From: Defluviitaleaceae bacterium
Lineage (GTDB): Bacteria; Bacillota_I; Bacilli_A; MOL361; Turicibacteraceae
DNA: 32,465 bases
Assembly (NCBI GenBank): GCA_009778135.1
Contig: WRKJ01000085.1
Coordinates: 1 to 32,465 of the forward strand
Direction: 5' to 3'
Part shown: piece by piece, positions 25,311 to 32,465 of the stretch
Numbering within the stretch: position 1 is the first letter of the stretch
Layout of the letters: each line of letters opens with the position of its first letter
The notes under the pieces: generated by a model
Seen by the model: the letters and a program-made list of their open reading frames with translations, nothing else
Told to the model about the DNA's origin: nothing
The model's database searches: none
Program-made: the position numbers and the translations under genes

Positions 25311-26141
25311 TTAGTCAACGGTTAGTTCATCTAACCAAGCAGGGAATTGAATGGTGACATCTTGATAAGTGATGGCTATGGTCATATCCAATGTCATGTC
25401 CATTGTGACACCGAGTTGCTCAACAGGGATTTCAAAAAAGAGTGTTGTTGTGGAAGAAAAAGGCAAGTCGTCTTCATCTAAGTACATGACTGTTGTAACT
25501 TGCCAATCGTTAAGTTGTTGCTCATCAATGTCACCAGCTTCGAAGTGGATCAAATCACTGAAATCTTCCATGTTGAAGAGGTCCATCATATCGAAGTTTT
25601 CTAAAAATGCCAAAATACCTGTTGTATTGTAAATGAATGTTAAGCGATGGTGATCATTTATTTTAACAGCAGTCGCTTCTTCAATCCATTCTTCCAAAAT
25701 GGCATCAACTTCTAGGTTGTTAAACACGTTGATGGCAGTATGAACTTCGTCGGTATTAACAGCGACGCGTTGGTGTTGAACATTTCCGAATTCAGAAGTT
25801 TCGGTATACTGATAGCCATCTCTTGTAAAGACATACATGTTGATTGACATGCCCATCATTGAGAGGTCCATTTTCATGCTTGACCGCTCTAAACTTTCAA
25901 TTTCCATTTGAAGATGCAAGGGGATGCTCATGTCGAAAATACCCATATCCATTGAAATGAGTCCGTCAATGTCTGTGACACTCGATACAGGTTTTCCTGC
26001 TGTTTCAAGTGCAAGTTGTGAACGTGACAAAAGTTCTAAAGCATCTAAATTTTCATCTAAGGCATCTGAAGCGTTGCGACAACCTGTTAAAGGGACAACC
26101 ATCGCAACCAAGATGCCGATTAAAATCACGGGTATTTTCAT
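25311..26141 (-). CDS. Secreted lipoprotein, DUF6612/LolA-like
   Basis: 276-residue lipoprotein starting at ATG 26141, set by AAAGGAGT (26151-26158). The signal peptide ends in the lipobox PLTGC. The mature part shows alternating short strands with many Met and Asp (MDLSMMGMSINMYVFTRDGYQYTE and repeated MDMTLDMTIAI) and an EDDLPFSSTTTLFFEI segment. This pattern resembles the DUF6612/LppX-type beta-sheet lipoproteins with a half-barrel fold that can hold lipids; that assignment is by general resemblance. Its promoter lies at 26179-26207. Confidence 0.7.
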   Translation of the reverse strand: MKIPVILIGILVAMVVPLTGCRNASDALDENLDALELLSRSQLALETAGKPVSSVTDIDGLISMDMGIFDMSIPLHLQMEIESLERSSMKMDLSMMGMSINMYVFTRDGYQYTETSEFGNVQHQRVAVNTDEVHTAINVFNNLEVDAILEEWIEEATAVKINDHHRLTFIYNTTGILAFLENFDMMDLFNMEDFSDLIHFEAGDIDEQQLNDWQVTTVMYLDEDDLPFSSTTTLFFEIPVEQLGVTMDMTLDMTIAITYQDVTIQFPAWLDELTVD

Positions 26142-26178
26142 TTCTAACAGACTCCTTTTAAATTTTACGCTTTTAGTC

Positions 26179-26207
26179 ATTGTAGCACAAAAGATGGATG
26201 AATGCAA
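26179..26207 (-). promoter_or_regulatory. Promoter of the lipoprotein gene
   Basis: On the minus strand TTGCAT (26202-26207), 17 bp, then extended -10 TGCTACAAT (TACAAT 26179-26184). Confidence 0.75.
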
Positions 26208-26272
26208 TCTTTTGAAAAAGTCAAATAAACTTGAAAATTTTCAAATGATACGTTTTTTTCACGGAGATGTAT

Positions 26273-26301
26273 TTGACATTGAAGTGACCCAGTGGTATAA
26301 T
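26273..26301 (+). promoter_or_regulatory. Consensus promoter of the four-TM membrane protein gene
   Basis: Perfect TTGACA (26273-26278), 17 bp, then perfect TATAAT (26296-26301) with TGG before it. It diverges from the lipoprotein promoter with about 65 bp between the two -35 elements. Confidence 0.9.
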
Positions 26302-26348
26302 TAGGTTGTGAAGTGACATAATTTTGAGATTTGGGAGTAGGTTGAACC

Positions 26349-26933
26349 ATGGAGTCATTAAAAAAAAGCAGTAAGTATATCGTGATCGCTTTGCTGATCA
26401 TGGCGTTAGTTGGCATGGCGTTGCCGCTTGTTCACGTGAGTGTTCATTTTCTTGGTACCGTTAACATGAGTTTTAGTTTGATTGACTTATTGGGTGCTTT
26501 TGGTGGTGAATTGCCACAAGAAACGCTTGACTTGGGAGTGGGTGATCTTTTGTTTGAAGAGATTGGCTTGTATGTCGGATTACCTTTGTTGGCCTATGTC
26601 GTTGCGATGATTGTCATCATCACCACGTTTTTGCTCGCATTTACAGCGAAGTTTAAGCTACTAAAAATTGTTCTGGTTTCAATGGCAACTGCTTTAATGA
26701 TTTTTGTCGGAAGAAGTGTCACAGCTTTGCCAGTGACGCTCAGTGATCATTTTGAGGATATATTAGCTGATGCGATCGGCGGGTTTGCTGGTTTCTTCTC
26801 GTCGATGATAGATCTTTCTACCATTTTGGAAATTGATCTTGGCTTTGGCTATTGGCTCACGTTGATCATGCTATTGATGCTTTTACCTTTGTTAATTGTG
26901 ACTCGAATAATGGAATACTTACAAAAGCATTAG
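26349..26933 (+). CDS. Four-TM membrane protein of unknown function
   Basis: 194-residue protein with about four hydrophobic helices: IVIALLIMALVGMALPLV, LPLLAYVVAMIVIITTFLLA, LLKIVLVSMATALMIFVG and YWLTLIMLLMLLPLLIVT. The first extracytoplasmic loop, containing VHFLGTVNMSFSLIDLLGAF, is long. I recognise no family. ATG 26349 follows GGGAG. It is monocistronic: a consensus promoter precedes it and its stop codon lies within the terminator. It is divergent from the lipoprotein gene; a shared role is possible but unproven. Confidence 0.7.
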   Translation: MESLKKSSKYIVIALLIMALVGMALPLVHVSVHFLGTVNMSFSLIDLLGAFGGELPQETLDLGVGDLLFEEIGLYVGLPLLAYVVAMIVIITTFLLAFTAKFKLLKIVLVSMATALMIFVGRSVTALPVTLSDHFEDILADAIGGFAGFFSSMIDLSTILEIDLGFGYWLTLIMLLMLLPLLIVTRIMEYLQKH

Positions 26934-26955
26934 AAGCACGTTCTAATGCTTTTTT
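26923..26955 (+). terminator. Terminator overlapping the end of the four-TM gene
   Basis: aaaagcattaga (26923-26934) pairs with tctaatgctttt (26942-26953), followed by more T. The stop codon at 26931-26933 lies in the left arm. Confidence 0.9.
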
Positions 26956-27127
26956 CATGAAAAAAATCTAAAATAGCTTCGTTAAACCATTAATGCGAAT
27001 ATCGGTCGATTTGGTCGATTGAGCGGGTGATCGTTGCATTTATTGCCTTTAAAAGGGGAATATATACTAATTTTCAGCGTTTTCATGACAAAATGAATTG
27101 ACAAGTTCGATGAAGTATGCTTATAAT
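26956..27127 (+). promoter_or_regulatory. Upstream region and promoter of the dockerin protease
   Basis: TTGACA (27098-27103), 18 bp, then extended -10 TGCTTATAAT (TATAAT 27122-27127). Upstream, ggtcgatt is repeated at 27004-27011 and 27013-27020 (9-bp period). No gene was found from 26956 to 27097. Confidence 0.7.
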
Positions 27128-27238
27128 GTTCAAAATACCAAAAAGCAAATGAAAGAGTATCACAGTGTTGCAAAGGTATGATTGATGTGAATTTCTTTTC
27201 TTGAAGTTGACATCGGGAAATTAAAAAGGAGGTTGCCC

Positions 27239-27301
27239 ATGTTAAAAGGGAGTTCAAATGTCTTTCGATGGGGGGTGAAGAAGTGTCGTTTAGTGATATG
27301 A
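27239..27301 (+). CDS. Possible 20-residue leader peptide in the protease mRNA leader
   Basis: A very strong SD, AAAAAGGAGGTT (about 27224-27235), is correctly placed for an ATG encoding MLKGSSNVFRWGVKKCRLVI. The peptide is basic and partly hydrophobic. It lies in the ~230-nt leader between the promoter and the protease ATG at 27363, and its stop overlaps a second mini-ORF, M-K-K (27298-27309). It could be a regulatory leader peptide or a small secreted/membrane-active peptide. There is no homology evidence. Confidence 0.4.
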   Translation: MLKGSSNVFRWGVKKCRLVI

Positions 27302-27362
27302 AGAAGTGAGTTTAATTAAAAAACATCATTTTTTGACTATAAAAAAGAGAAGGAGCGTTACC

Positions 27363-30300
27363 ATGATAATCAAAAGATTAAGCACAAGAAATTGTTCCAA
27401 AAACAACTTTAAAACGGATAAAAGAACTTCTCCTTTTGGGGGACGTCCTTTTTCTCTCTTGTTAGCACTACTCATGATTGTGAGTCATCTGCCTTTGTCG
27501 CAAGCCTTTGCGGCTCAAGATGGGATGCAGGCACCTGTGTCATTGGATGGCGCAGCGGATGTCCTTTACGCTGACAGTGATGGTGAGCTAACCGAACTTC
27601 AAGAATTGGCACTTTATGAAATTGGACGTGAACGTCTTAATCGTGGACTGATTGGCTTTGAAGATGCGTATGCGTTATCAGACGATGATGATCTAGTCAG
27701 TGTTATTGTCATGTTTGAACATAGTCCATCTGAAGTACAAGTATTAGTAGCTGAACGAGAAGGCGTTCAACTCTCTCGAGCAGCAGCTGAGGAAATCGTT
27801 GAAGATGACCATGCGTTGTTTAGACAAGAGTTGAGTACGTTATTTGAGTCACAACAAGCGCAAACTTATACCATTGAATGGGAGTATCGGGTGGCGCTAA
27901 ATGGTGTGAGTCTCACATTACCTGCTCATTTGGTAAGTGCGTTAGCCGATTTTGAAAGTGTTCGAGCGATTTATCCCAATGCGATGATGTCTCATGGTCC
28001 AGTAGAGGTTGAGTCGTTAGAATCAGTACTGAGAAACCCGCAAGGCATGGCACCAGGTCGACGTACCATGAGGGCAGATGACATGCATGCATTGGGGTAC
28101 CGTGGTGCAGGCGTCGTCATTGCGGTGTTAGATACAGGGATTGATTACGATCACCCTGCATTTGAAGGTGCATTTTTAACGTTTGAAGAAATGCGTGAAC
28201 GTAACCCGGCTTTAACAGAGGAAGAAACCATTAATGGCTATTTCTTTGGTCGAAACTTCATTAATGATGTCGCACTTTTTCCAACGATGGCAAATCCACA
28301 AGATGCACCGGCTGCCAATGATCCGATGGAAACAACCTATGAATTTTGGCGTGGAACTGGATTGCCTCGATTTTCTAACCCACTTACTGGAGAAGGCCAA
28401 TTTTTCACGGCACATGGGACCCATGTAGCAGGTACAATTGCCGGTCGAGATACGGGTGCTGATGTGGCTATTTTAGGGGTGGCACCAGAAGCGACACTCA
28501 TTGCTTATCGGGTATTAGGACCGCGTGGGTCAGGGCCGATTGCAGGGATTGTCGCAGCCATTGAACAAGCGGTTCATGATCGTGTGGATATTGTGAACAT
28601 GTCATTGGGTGGTGCCAATAACACGCCAGCTGGTTGGGCACCAACAACAGCAGTTAATCATGTCAAACTGACGAATCCTGATATTTCATTTGTCATTTCA
28701 GCTGGGAATTCTGGTTCTAACTTTCATACCGTAGGTTCTCCTGGAACAGCCAGTACAGCCATTACCGTTTCCAACATTGTGGAAGGTGGCTATACAGGTG
28801 TGATGATGGATCATGAAGGAGAAGCGTATGCGATTAACTTCGGTTCAACACCTGCGAGTTTATGGGTTTATGATCCTGCTCTAGGTAAAATCATTAACAC
28901 ATGGGAAGGTTTGGAACATGAAGATGGCGTTTATCGTCTCTTTGCGTTGCCGAGAACCGATGAGACCAATCAAGCACCTGGACCCGTACCTGGCGTTGGT
29001 GTACAAGCTGATTTTGATGCATTAGTGGCTAAGTACGGTATTGATGCGTTGCAAGGTGCATTTGTGTTAATCAGACGTGGACACACATTTGTAGATGTGG
29101 CAGCAACAGCCTATGAATTAGGCTTAGGTGGTGTCATCGTTATTAATAACACCGATGCAAATGATGTTGCAGGGATTCCAACATTGCCACTGCCTTATGT
29201 GTTTGTGGCACTTGATCGTGGGATTGTGTTGTATGAACAGATGCAAGGCGCTATTGCAGCAGATGAACCATCAGCCATCTCATTTTCATCACTGTTGATG
29301 TCTTCTTTTAGATTAAGCCCGACATCATCTCGTGGTCCAATTGCACAGAGTTATGAAATTAAACCGGATATCGGTGCCAATGGAACCAGTGTCTTTTCAG
29401 CTGTTCCTGCTTGGTGGGTAGGTGCAGGAGGTGGTTCAGACTATCGCATCGCATATGCCAATATGTCTGGAACATCTATGTCTGCGCCTCATGTGGCAGG
29501 TGCTGTTGCTTTAATGATTGAATACAGTCGCGAACATACCGGAGAAGCTTGGGAAAATGAGGTGTTAAAAACCCGTATCATGAACACGGCCATTCCATTT
29601 GAAAGCGGCTTATACAGTGTGTTTGATAAAGGGATTGGTTATATAGATGTTTATGCAGCAACTCATGCACAAACCGTGGTGTTTGTTGAATATGACCGAG
29701 TGGCAACGGCAGCTGGTGTTCCTTTTGCTTCACAAAATTTTCAAACGATGCGAACAGGCTCTTTTAGTTTTGGTGGCGCTAATGCACACAATGGTCTAGA
29801 TAGAACGTTGACAGGAAGCATTGTCAATCAAGGAACACAAGCGCAAACCTATGTGATTACCTATGCGTTTATCCAAGGTGGTAGAAATATTCAAGATCCA
29901 GCACAAGCAACCCTTAGCTTTAGTGAAACCACCCTCACAGCGCCAGCCGGTGATACTGTTTATTTTGAAGCGAATTTCCGAATTGAACCAAGATCCACAG
30001 CTGGTTTTTATGAAGGGATTGTGACAGTTGCAACAGCAGATGGCGAGATCATTGCCAGATTACCTTTTGGTGCTGTTTTGAGCACACCACTCTTACAAGA
30101 TGTTTATTTGTATCGCCCAGTTATTTCCACATCAGCGTATCGACAAAACCCTGCCAGTAGTCAATTAGGGATTTTCTACACACCCAATCATGGATTTGGT
30201 GTCAATACCTTTGTTGTTAGAGATGTCGAAGGTCTTGATGAAAGCAATTGGTTCTTTGACGAATTTGAAGCGGCATTTATTGGTGGAAGGACAATGCTAG

Positions 30301-31505
30301 GAGGCGGCCTAGGTTTAGGACAACCGCATCGTGGACTTGCCTTTGATCAGAGTTTTCAAGGGGTAACCCTCGAAGAAGAAGGTGATTATTTCTTAGTACT
30401 AGAAGTTTTCAGACAAACAACAGCAGCAGGTGGTTGGGTGCTCGAAAAAGACATTTTATTGCCTTTCTCAGTTGATAATACACCACCAGTCTTAACCCTT
30501 GATCAACTAGAAGATTCATCGACTTTATCGGTCATAAATCCTGAAAGTGGGATTGCGATTAGCGGAAATGTCCACGATACTTGGTTAGAGGCTGCAGCCG
30601 AAAGAGGATTGACGTTTGACATTTGGCGAGCAGGTGCGCCTCATGGTCCAATGGCAAATCAAGGATTGAATGGCTTGTGGATGCAAGTTGAAGATGAAAA
30701 CCCTGTTCGAGTGTCATTAGATCACAATGGGAACTTTGATATCCAATTGGAAACTGATGCAGCACTGCCACTTGATGTGACGTTCTTTGCCATCGATAAC
30801 TATACCATTATTCCAAGAGTTGATGCCATGCTTGGAACAACAAATCAAGGAAGTGTTTTGGGCTGGTTGGCAGATGACGACTTCTTGCTACCAACTAGAA
30901 TGGTAAATGCGGATCTAGGCTTAAATGCTTACTTACGTATCGGTCGTTTATTTAATTTTACCGGTGCAGTGTTGAGTGAAAATGTGTGGACGGGATCAAA
31001 TATGATTGAAAAGACAGTAACGCTTGTTGAACAGCGTGTGCCAGTGACCCTCGAAACACCGATTAGTCTTTCAATAACAGATGACGTTTTAACTTGGGAT
31101 TCAGTGGCAAATGCAAGTGCGTATCGGATTTATATCAATGGCATTTCAGAAACTGACGTTTTAGAAGCTTACGTTGACTTAACAACATTAACCATCCCGT
31201 ATGGAACGCATACAGTTGCTGTTCGAGCCATTGGTGATGGTGAATACCTTCTTGACTCAGCATTAAGTGAAGCCATCGAATTTACCGTGTATCGCATCAT
31301 CTGGGGAGATGTCAATGGAGACGGTGTCGTTAACCTGAATGACCTTGTCTTACTCAATCGTTACCTTGCAAATCATGATTTGAGTGGCATTACCTTTTAT
31401 AGACACCTAGCCGATGTGTACCACGATGGTGTGATTAATGCGGATGATCGTACTTTACTTCAACGTTACCTCGCAGGACATCATGTCGTGCTAGGTCCTC
31501 AATAG
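27363..31505 (+). CDS. Secreted subtilisin-family (S8) protease with C-terminal dockerin
   Basis: 1380-residue precursor. Signal peptide at about 30-51 (LLLALLMIV, cleavage near AFAA); I9-type propeptide at about 112-206; peptidase S8 domain with catalytic Asp257 (VLDTGID), His351 (AHGTHVAG), oxyanion Asn449 (SAGNSG) and Ser705 (SGTSMSAPH). A PA domain is inserted at about 546-636, as in lactocepin/C5a-peptidase enzymes. A long beta-sandwich region follows (about 790-1230), then an FN3-like module (about 1231-1311). The type-I-like dockerin at about 1314-1378 has two Ca-binding repeats, GDVNGDGVVNLND and ADVYHDGVINADD. ATG 27363 follows AAGGAG. No LPXTG or S-layer motif is visible, so attachment to a cohesin scaffold, probably the next gene's product, is the likely way it is held at the cell surface. 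Confidence 0.92.
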   Translation: MIIKRLSTRNCSKNNFKTDKRTSPFGGRPFSLLLALLMIVSHLPLSQAFAAQDGMQAPVSLDGAADVLYADSDGELTELQELALYEIGRERLNRGLIGFEDAYALSDDDDLVSVIVMFEHSPSEVQVLVAEREGVQLSRAAAEEIVEDDHALFRQELSTLFESQQAQTYTIEWEYRVALNGVSLTLPAHLVSALADFESVRAIYPNAMMSHGPVEVESLESVLRNPQGMAPGRRTMRADDMHALGYRGAGVVIAVLDTGIDYDHPAFEGAFLTFEEMRERNPALTEEETINGYFFGRNFINDVALFPTMANPQDAPAANDPMETTYEFWRGTGLPRFSNPLTGEGQFFTAHGTHVAGTIAGRDTGADVAILGVAPEATLIAYRVLGPRGSGPIAGIVAAIEQAVHDRVDIVNMSLGGANNTPAGWAPTTAVNHVKLTNPDISFVISAGNSGSNFHTVGSPGTASTAITVSNIVEGGYTGVMMDHEGEAYAINFGSTPASLWVYDPALGKIINTWEGLEHEDGVYRLFALPRTDETNQAPGPVPGVGVQADFDALVAKYGIDALQGAFVLIRRGHTFVDVAATAYELGLGGVIVINNTDANDVAGIPTLPLPYVFVALDRGIVLYEQMQGAIAADEPSAISFSSLLMSSFRLSPTSSRGPIAQSYEIKPDIGANGTSVFSAVPAWWVGAGGGSDYRIAYANMSGTSMSAPHVAGAVALMIEYSREHTGEAWENEVLKTRIMNTAIPFESGLYSVFDKGIGYIDVYAATHAQTVVFVEYDRVATAAGVPFASQNFQTMRTGSFSFGGANAHNGLDRTLTGSIVNQGTQAQTYVITYAFIQGGRNIQDPAQATLSFSETTLTAPAGDTVYFEANFRIEPRSTAGFYEGIVTVATADGEIIARLPFGAVLSTPLLQDVYLYRPVISTSAYRQNPASSQLGIFYTPNHGFGVNTFVVRDVEGLDESNWFFDEFEAAFIGGRTMLGGGLGLGQPHRGLAFDQSFQGVTLEEEGDYFLVLEVFRQTTAAGGWVLEKDILLPFSVDNTPPVLTLDQLEDSSTLSVINPESGIAISGNVHDTWLEAAAERGLTFDIWRAGAPHGPMANQGLNGLWMQVEDENPVRVSLDHNGNFDIQLETDAALPLDVTFFAIDNYTIIPRVDAMLGTTNQGSVLGWLADDDFLLPTRMVNADLGLNAYLRIGRLFNFTGAVLSENVWTGSNMIEKTVTLVEQRVPVTLETPISLSITDDVLTWDSVANASAYRIYINGISETDVLEAYVDLTTLTIPYGTHTVAVRAIGDGEYLLDSALSEAIEFTVYRIIWGDVNGDGVVNLNDLVLLNRYLANHDLSGITFYRHLADVYHDGVINADDRTLLQRYLAGHHVVLGPQ

Positions 31506-31529
31506 TTTGATCGTAGAATTGGAAAATAA

Positions 31530-31568
31530 CTAAAGCTGTAGTGGGTTGTTTGGCTACTACAGCTTTAG
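31530..31568 (+). other. 13-bp hairpin between protease and cohesin genes
   Basis: ctaaagctgtagt (31530-31542) pairs perfectly with actacagctttag (31556-31568) with a 13-nt loop, and A-rich sequence rather than a T-run follows. It is 24 bp after the protease stop and 5 nt before the SD of the next gene. It may be an RNA stabiliser or partial terminator within one operon. No separate promoter for the cohesin gene is visible. Confidence 0.6.
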
Positions 31569-31591
31569 AAATGAAGGAGAGGAAATAGCTG

Positions 31592-32465
31592 ATGCGTGTA
31601 AACAAGTTGAAAAATGGCTTAAAAGCTTTTTTGGCAATGGTATTTTTGGCAATGATACTCGTATTCACCAATGGGATACCTACGCTCGCTGTAAATGGGG
31701 AAACGATCATCATACCGATGGGTGAAGCGGAAACGCCCATTGTGATTTCAGGATCAGAAGAAACAGTGATGCAACATGCAGAAGGAGAAGACGCGTATGT
31801 AGATGTGGCATTGCGTGTAGACAGCTGGTCAGAAGCATACGATCTATTTGCTTTGCAATTTTGGGTGGTCTTTGATGCAGAAGAATTGACGCCTGTAGAG
31901 CTAACATCATCAGCGCTTTTGCCGATTGATGAGCTGCCAGAACTTTCAGACGAGATGTCATTTGTCTTTTTTGATCTAGAGATGTTTGGCGTCACTGATC
32001 CTGGAGAATTGGCAACGATTCGATTTAGAATCAATGATACGAGTGCCTCGGGAGAAATTCCAGTTACATTGATACCGGTTAGTGGACATGTTACCAGTTG
32101 GGACGCTGCTACTACTGAGCGACCTGTTGAAGTGGGAACACAAGGATTAATTACGATAGAGCCAGTAGAAGATGTGCCGATAGAAAGACCACCTGCAGAT
32201 GAGACACCCATTGTGATTTCAGGATCAGAAGAAACAGTGATGCAACATGCAGAGGGAGAAGATGCGTATGTAGATGTGGCATTGCGTGTAGACAGCTGGT
32301 CAGAAGCATACGATCTATTTGCTTTACAATTTTGGGTGGTTTTTGATGCAGAAGCGTTGACGCCTGTAGAGCTAACACCATCAGCGCTTTTGCCGCTTGA
32401 TGAGCTGCCAGAGCTTTCAGACGAGATGTCATTTGTCTTTTTTGATCTAGAGATGTTTGGCGCAA
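31592..32465 (+). CDS. Secreted scaffold-like protein with tandem cohesin-like domains (3' end outside window)
   Basis: Open frame from ATG 31592 (SD GAAGGAGAGG) to the window end, 291 residues seen. A signal peptide occupies about 1-33 (FLAMVFLAMILVF, cleavage near TLA). From residue 48 the protein is made of 157-residue units: one complete (about 48-204) and a second cut at 291. Each unit shows the cohesin pattern: an early strand YVDVALRVDSW, then LFALQFWVVFDAEELTPVEL, FVFFDLEMFG, GELATIRFRIND and a closing GLITIE strand, followed by a short acidic/Pro linker. Cohesins bind dockerins, and the gene just upstream encodes one. Attachment modules and the total number of repeats lie beyond the window. 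Confidence 0.75.
   Translation, partial: MRVNKLKNGLKAFLAMVFLAMILVFTNGIPTLAVNGETIIIPMGEAETPIVISGSEETVMQHAEGEDAYVDVALRVDSWSEAYDLFALQFWVVFDAEELTPVELTSSALLPIDELPELSDEMSFVFFDLEMFGVTDPGELATIRFRINDTSASGEIPVTLIPVSGHVTSWDAATTERPVEVGTQGLITIEPVEDVPIERPPADETPIVISGSEETVMQHAEGEDAYVDVALRVDSWSEAYDLFALQFWVVFDAEALTPVELTPSALLPLDELPELSDEMSFVFFDLEMFGA
31733..32465 (+). repeat. Near-identical 471-bp tandem repeat encoding cohesin-like units
   Basis: Unit 1 (31733-32203) and the start of unit 2 (32204-32465) are aligned without gaps at a period of 471 bp (157 codons). By eye they differ at only about a dozen positions over the overlapping ~260 bp, mostly synonymous. Such identity points to recent duplication or ongoing gene conversion. 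Confidence 0.85.

Noticed and set aside
27004-27020. ggtcgatt direct repeat as an operator of the protease
   Set aside because: It lies about 80 bp upstream of the -35, occurs only twice and is short; noted in the intergenic entry but not strong enough for a finding.
31435-32465. Long leftward Ser-rich frames over the cohesin gene
   Set aside because: The plus strand encodes a signal peptide and repeated cohesin-like units with an SD. The antisense frames are by-products of the repeat and lack starts with SDs.
1-32465. CRISPR arrays, tRNA or rRNA genes, IS elements
   Set aside because: No short regularly spaced repeats, no tRNA T-loop or rRNA motifs, and no transposase coding sequence or terminal inverted repeats were found by eye.

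Overview
The window is AT-rich chromosomal DNA of a low-GC Gram-positive bacterium (Bacillota). The signs are strong AGGAGG ribosome binding sites, TTGACA/TATAAT promoters with 17-bp spacing (often with an extended TGn -10), many U-tailed intrinsic terminators, lipobox lipoproteins, PASTA and ImmA/IrrE proteins, and a YtaF-type protein. Extracellular proteins are rich in Asp and Glu, which may reflect a saline or alkaline habitat, but I cannot place the genus.

Left third (1-5250): the start of a leftward gene at the edge, then prs (PRPP synthetase), a leftward polytopic membrane protein resembling GT-C glycosyltransferases, pth (peptidyl-tRNA hydrolase), and an ImmA/IrrE metallopeptidase overlapping a two-TM membrane protein.

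Cell-envelope ABC region (5250-11310): two paralogous FtsX/MacB-type permeases, one ABC ATPase, and a membrane-anchored protein with five PASTA-like repeats but no kinase domain. Both permease promoters carry CCACAA repeats phased at exactly 11 bp. A 3' fragment of a sensor histidine kinase survives directly upstream of the first one. This looks like a duplicated two-component/ABC locus that has lost its local regulators.

Peptide uptake (11356-16924): a complete dpp/opp-type importer in the order C-B-D-F-A, with two strong hairpins just before the lipoprotein gene.

Middle (17075-21240): an alpha/beta hydrolase, an unknown leftward protein, a soluble orphan histidine kinase, a YtaF-like membrane protein, tadA, a rod-shaped RNA candidate resembling 6S RNA, and a small HMA-fold protein without the metal-binding cysteines.

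Right third: typA, degV with a ygjV-like gene, a leftward lipoprotein, a four-TM membrane protein, then a 1380-residue secreted subtilisin-family protease ending in a dockerin. Directly downstream is a secreted protein (cut by the window end) built of near-identical cohesin-like repeats. A dockerin enzyme beside a cohesin scaffold suggests a small cell-surface, cellulosome-like complex built around a protease. This is the most interesting system in the window.
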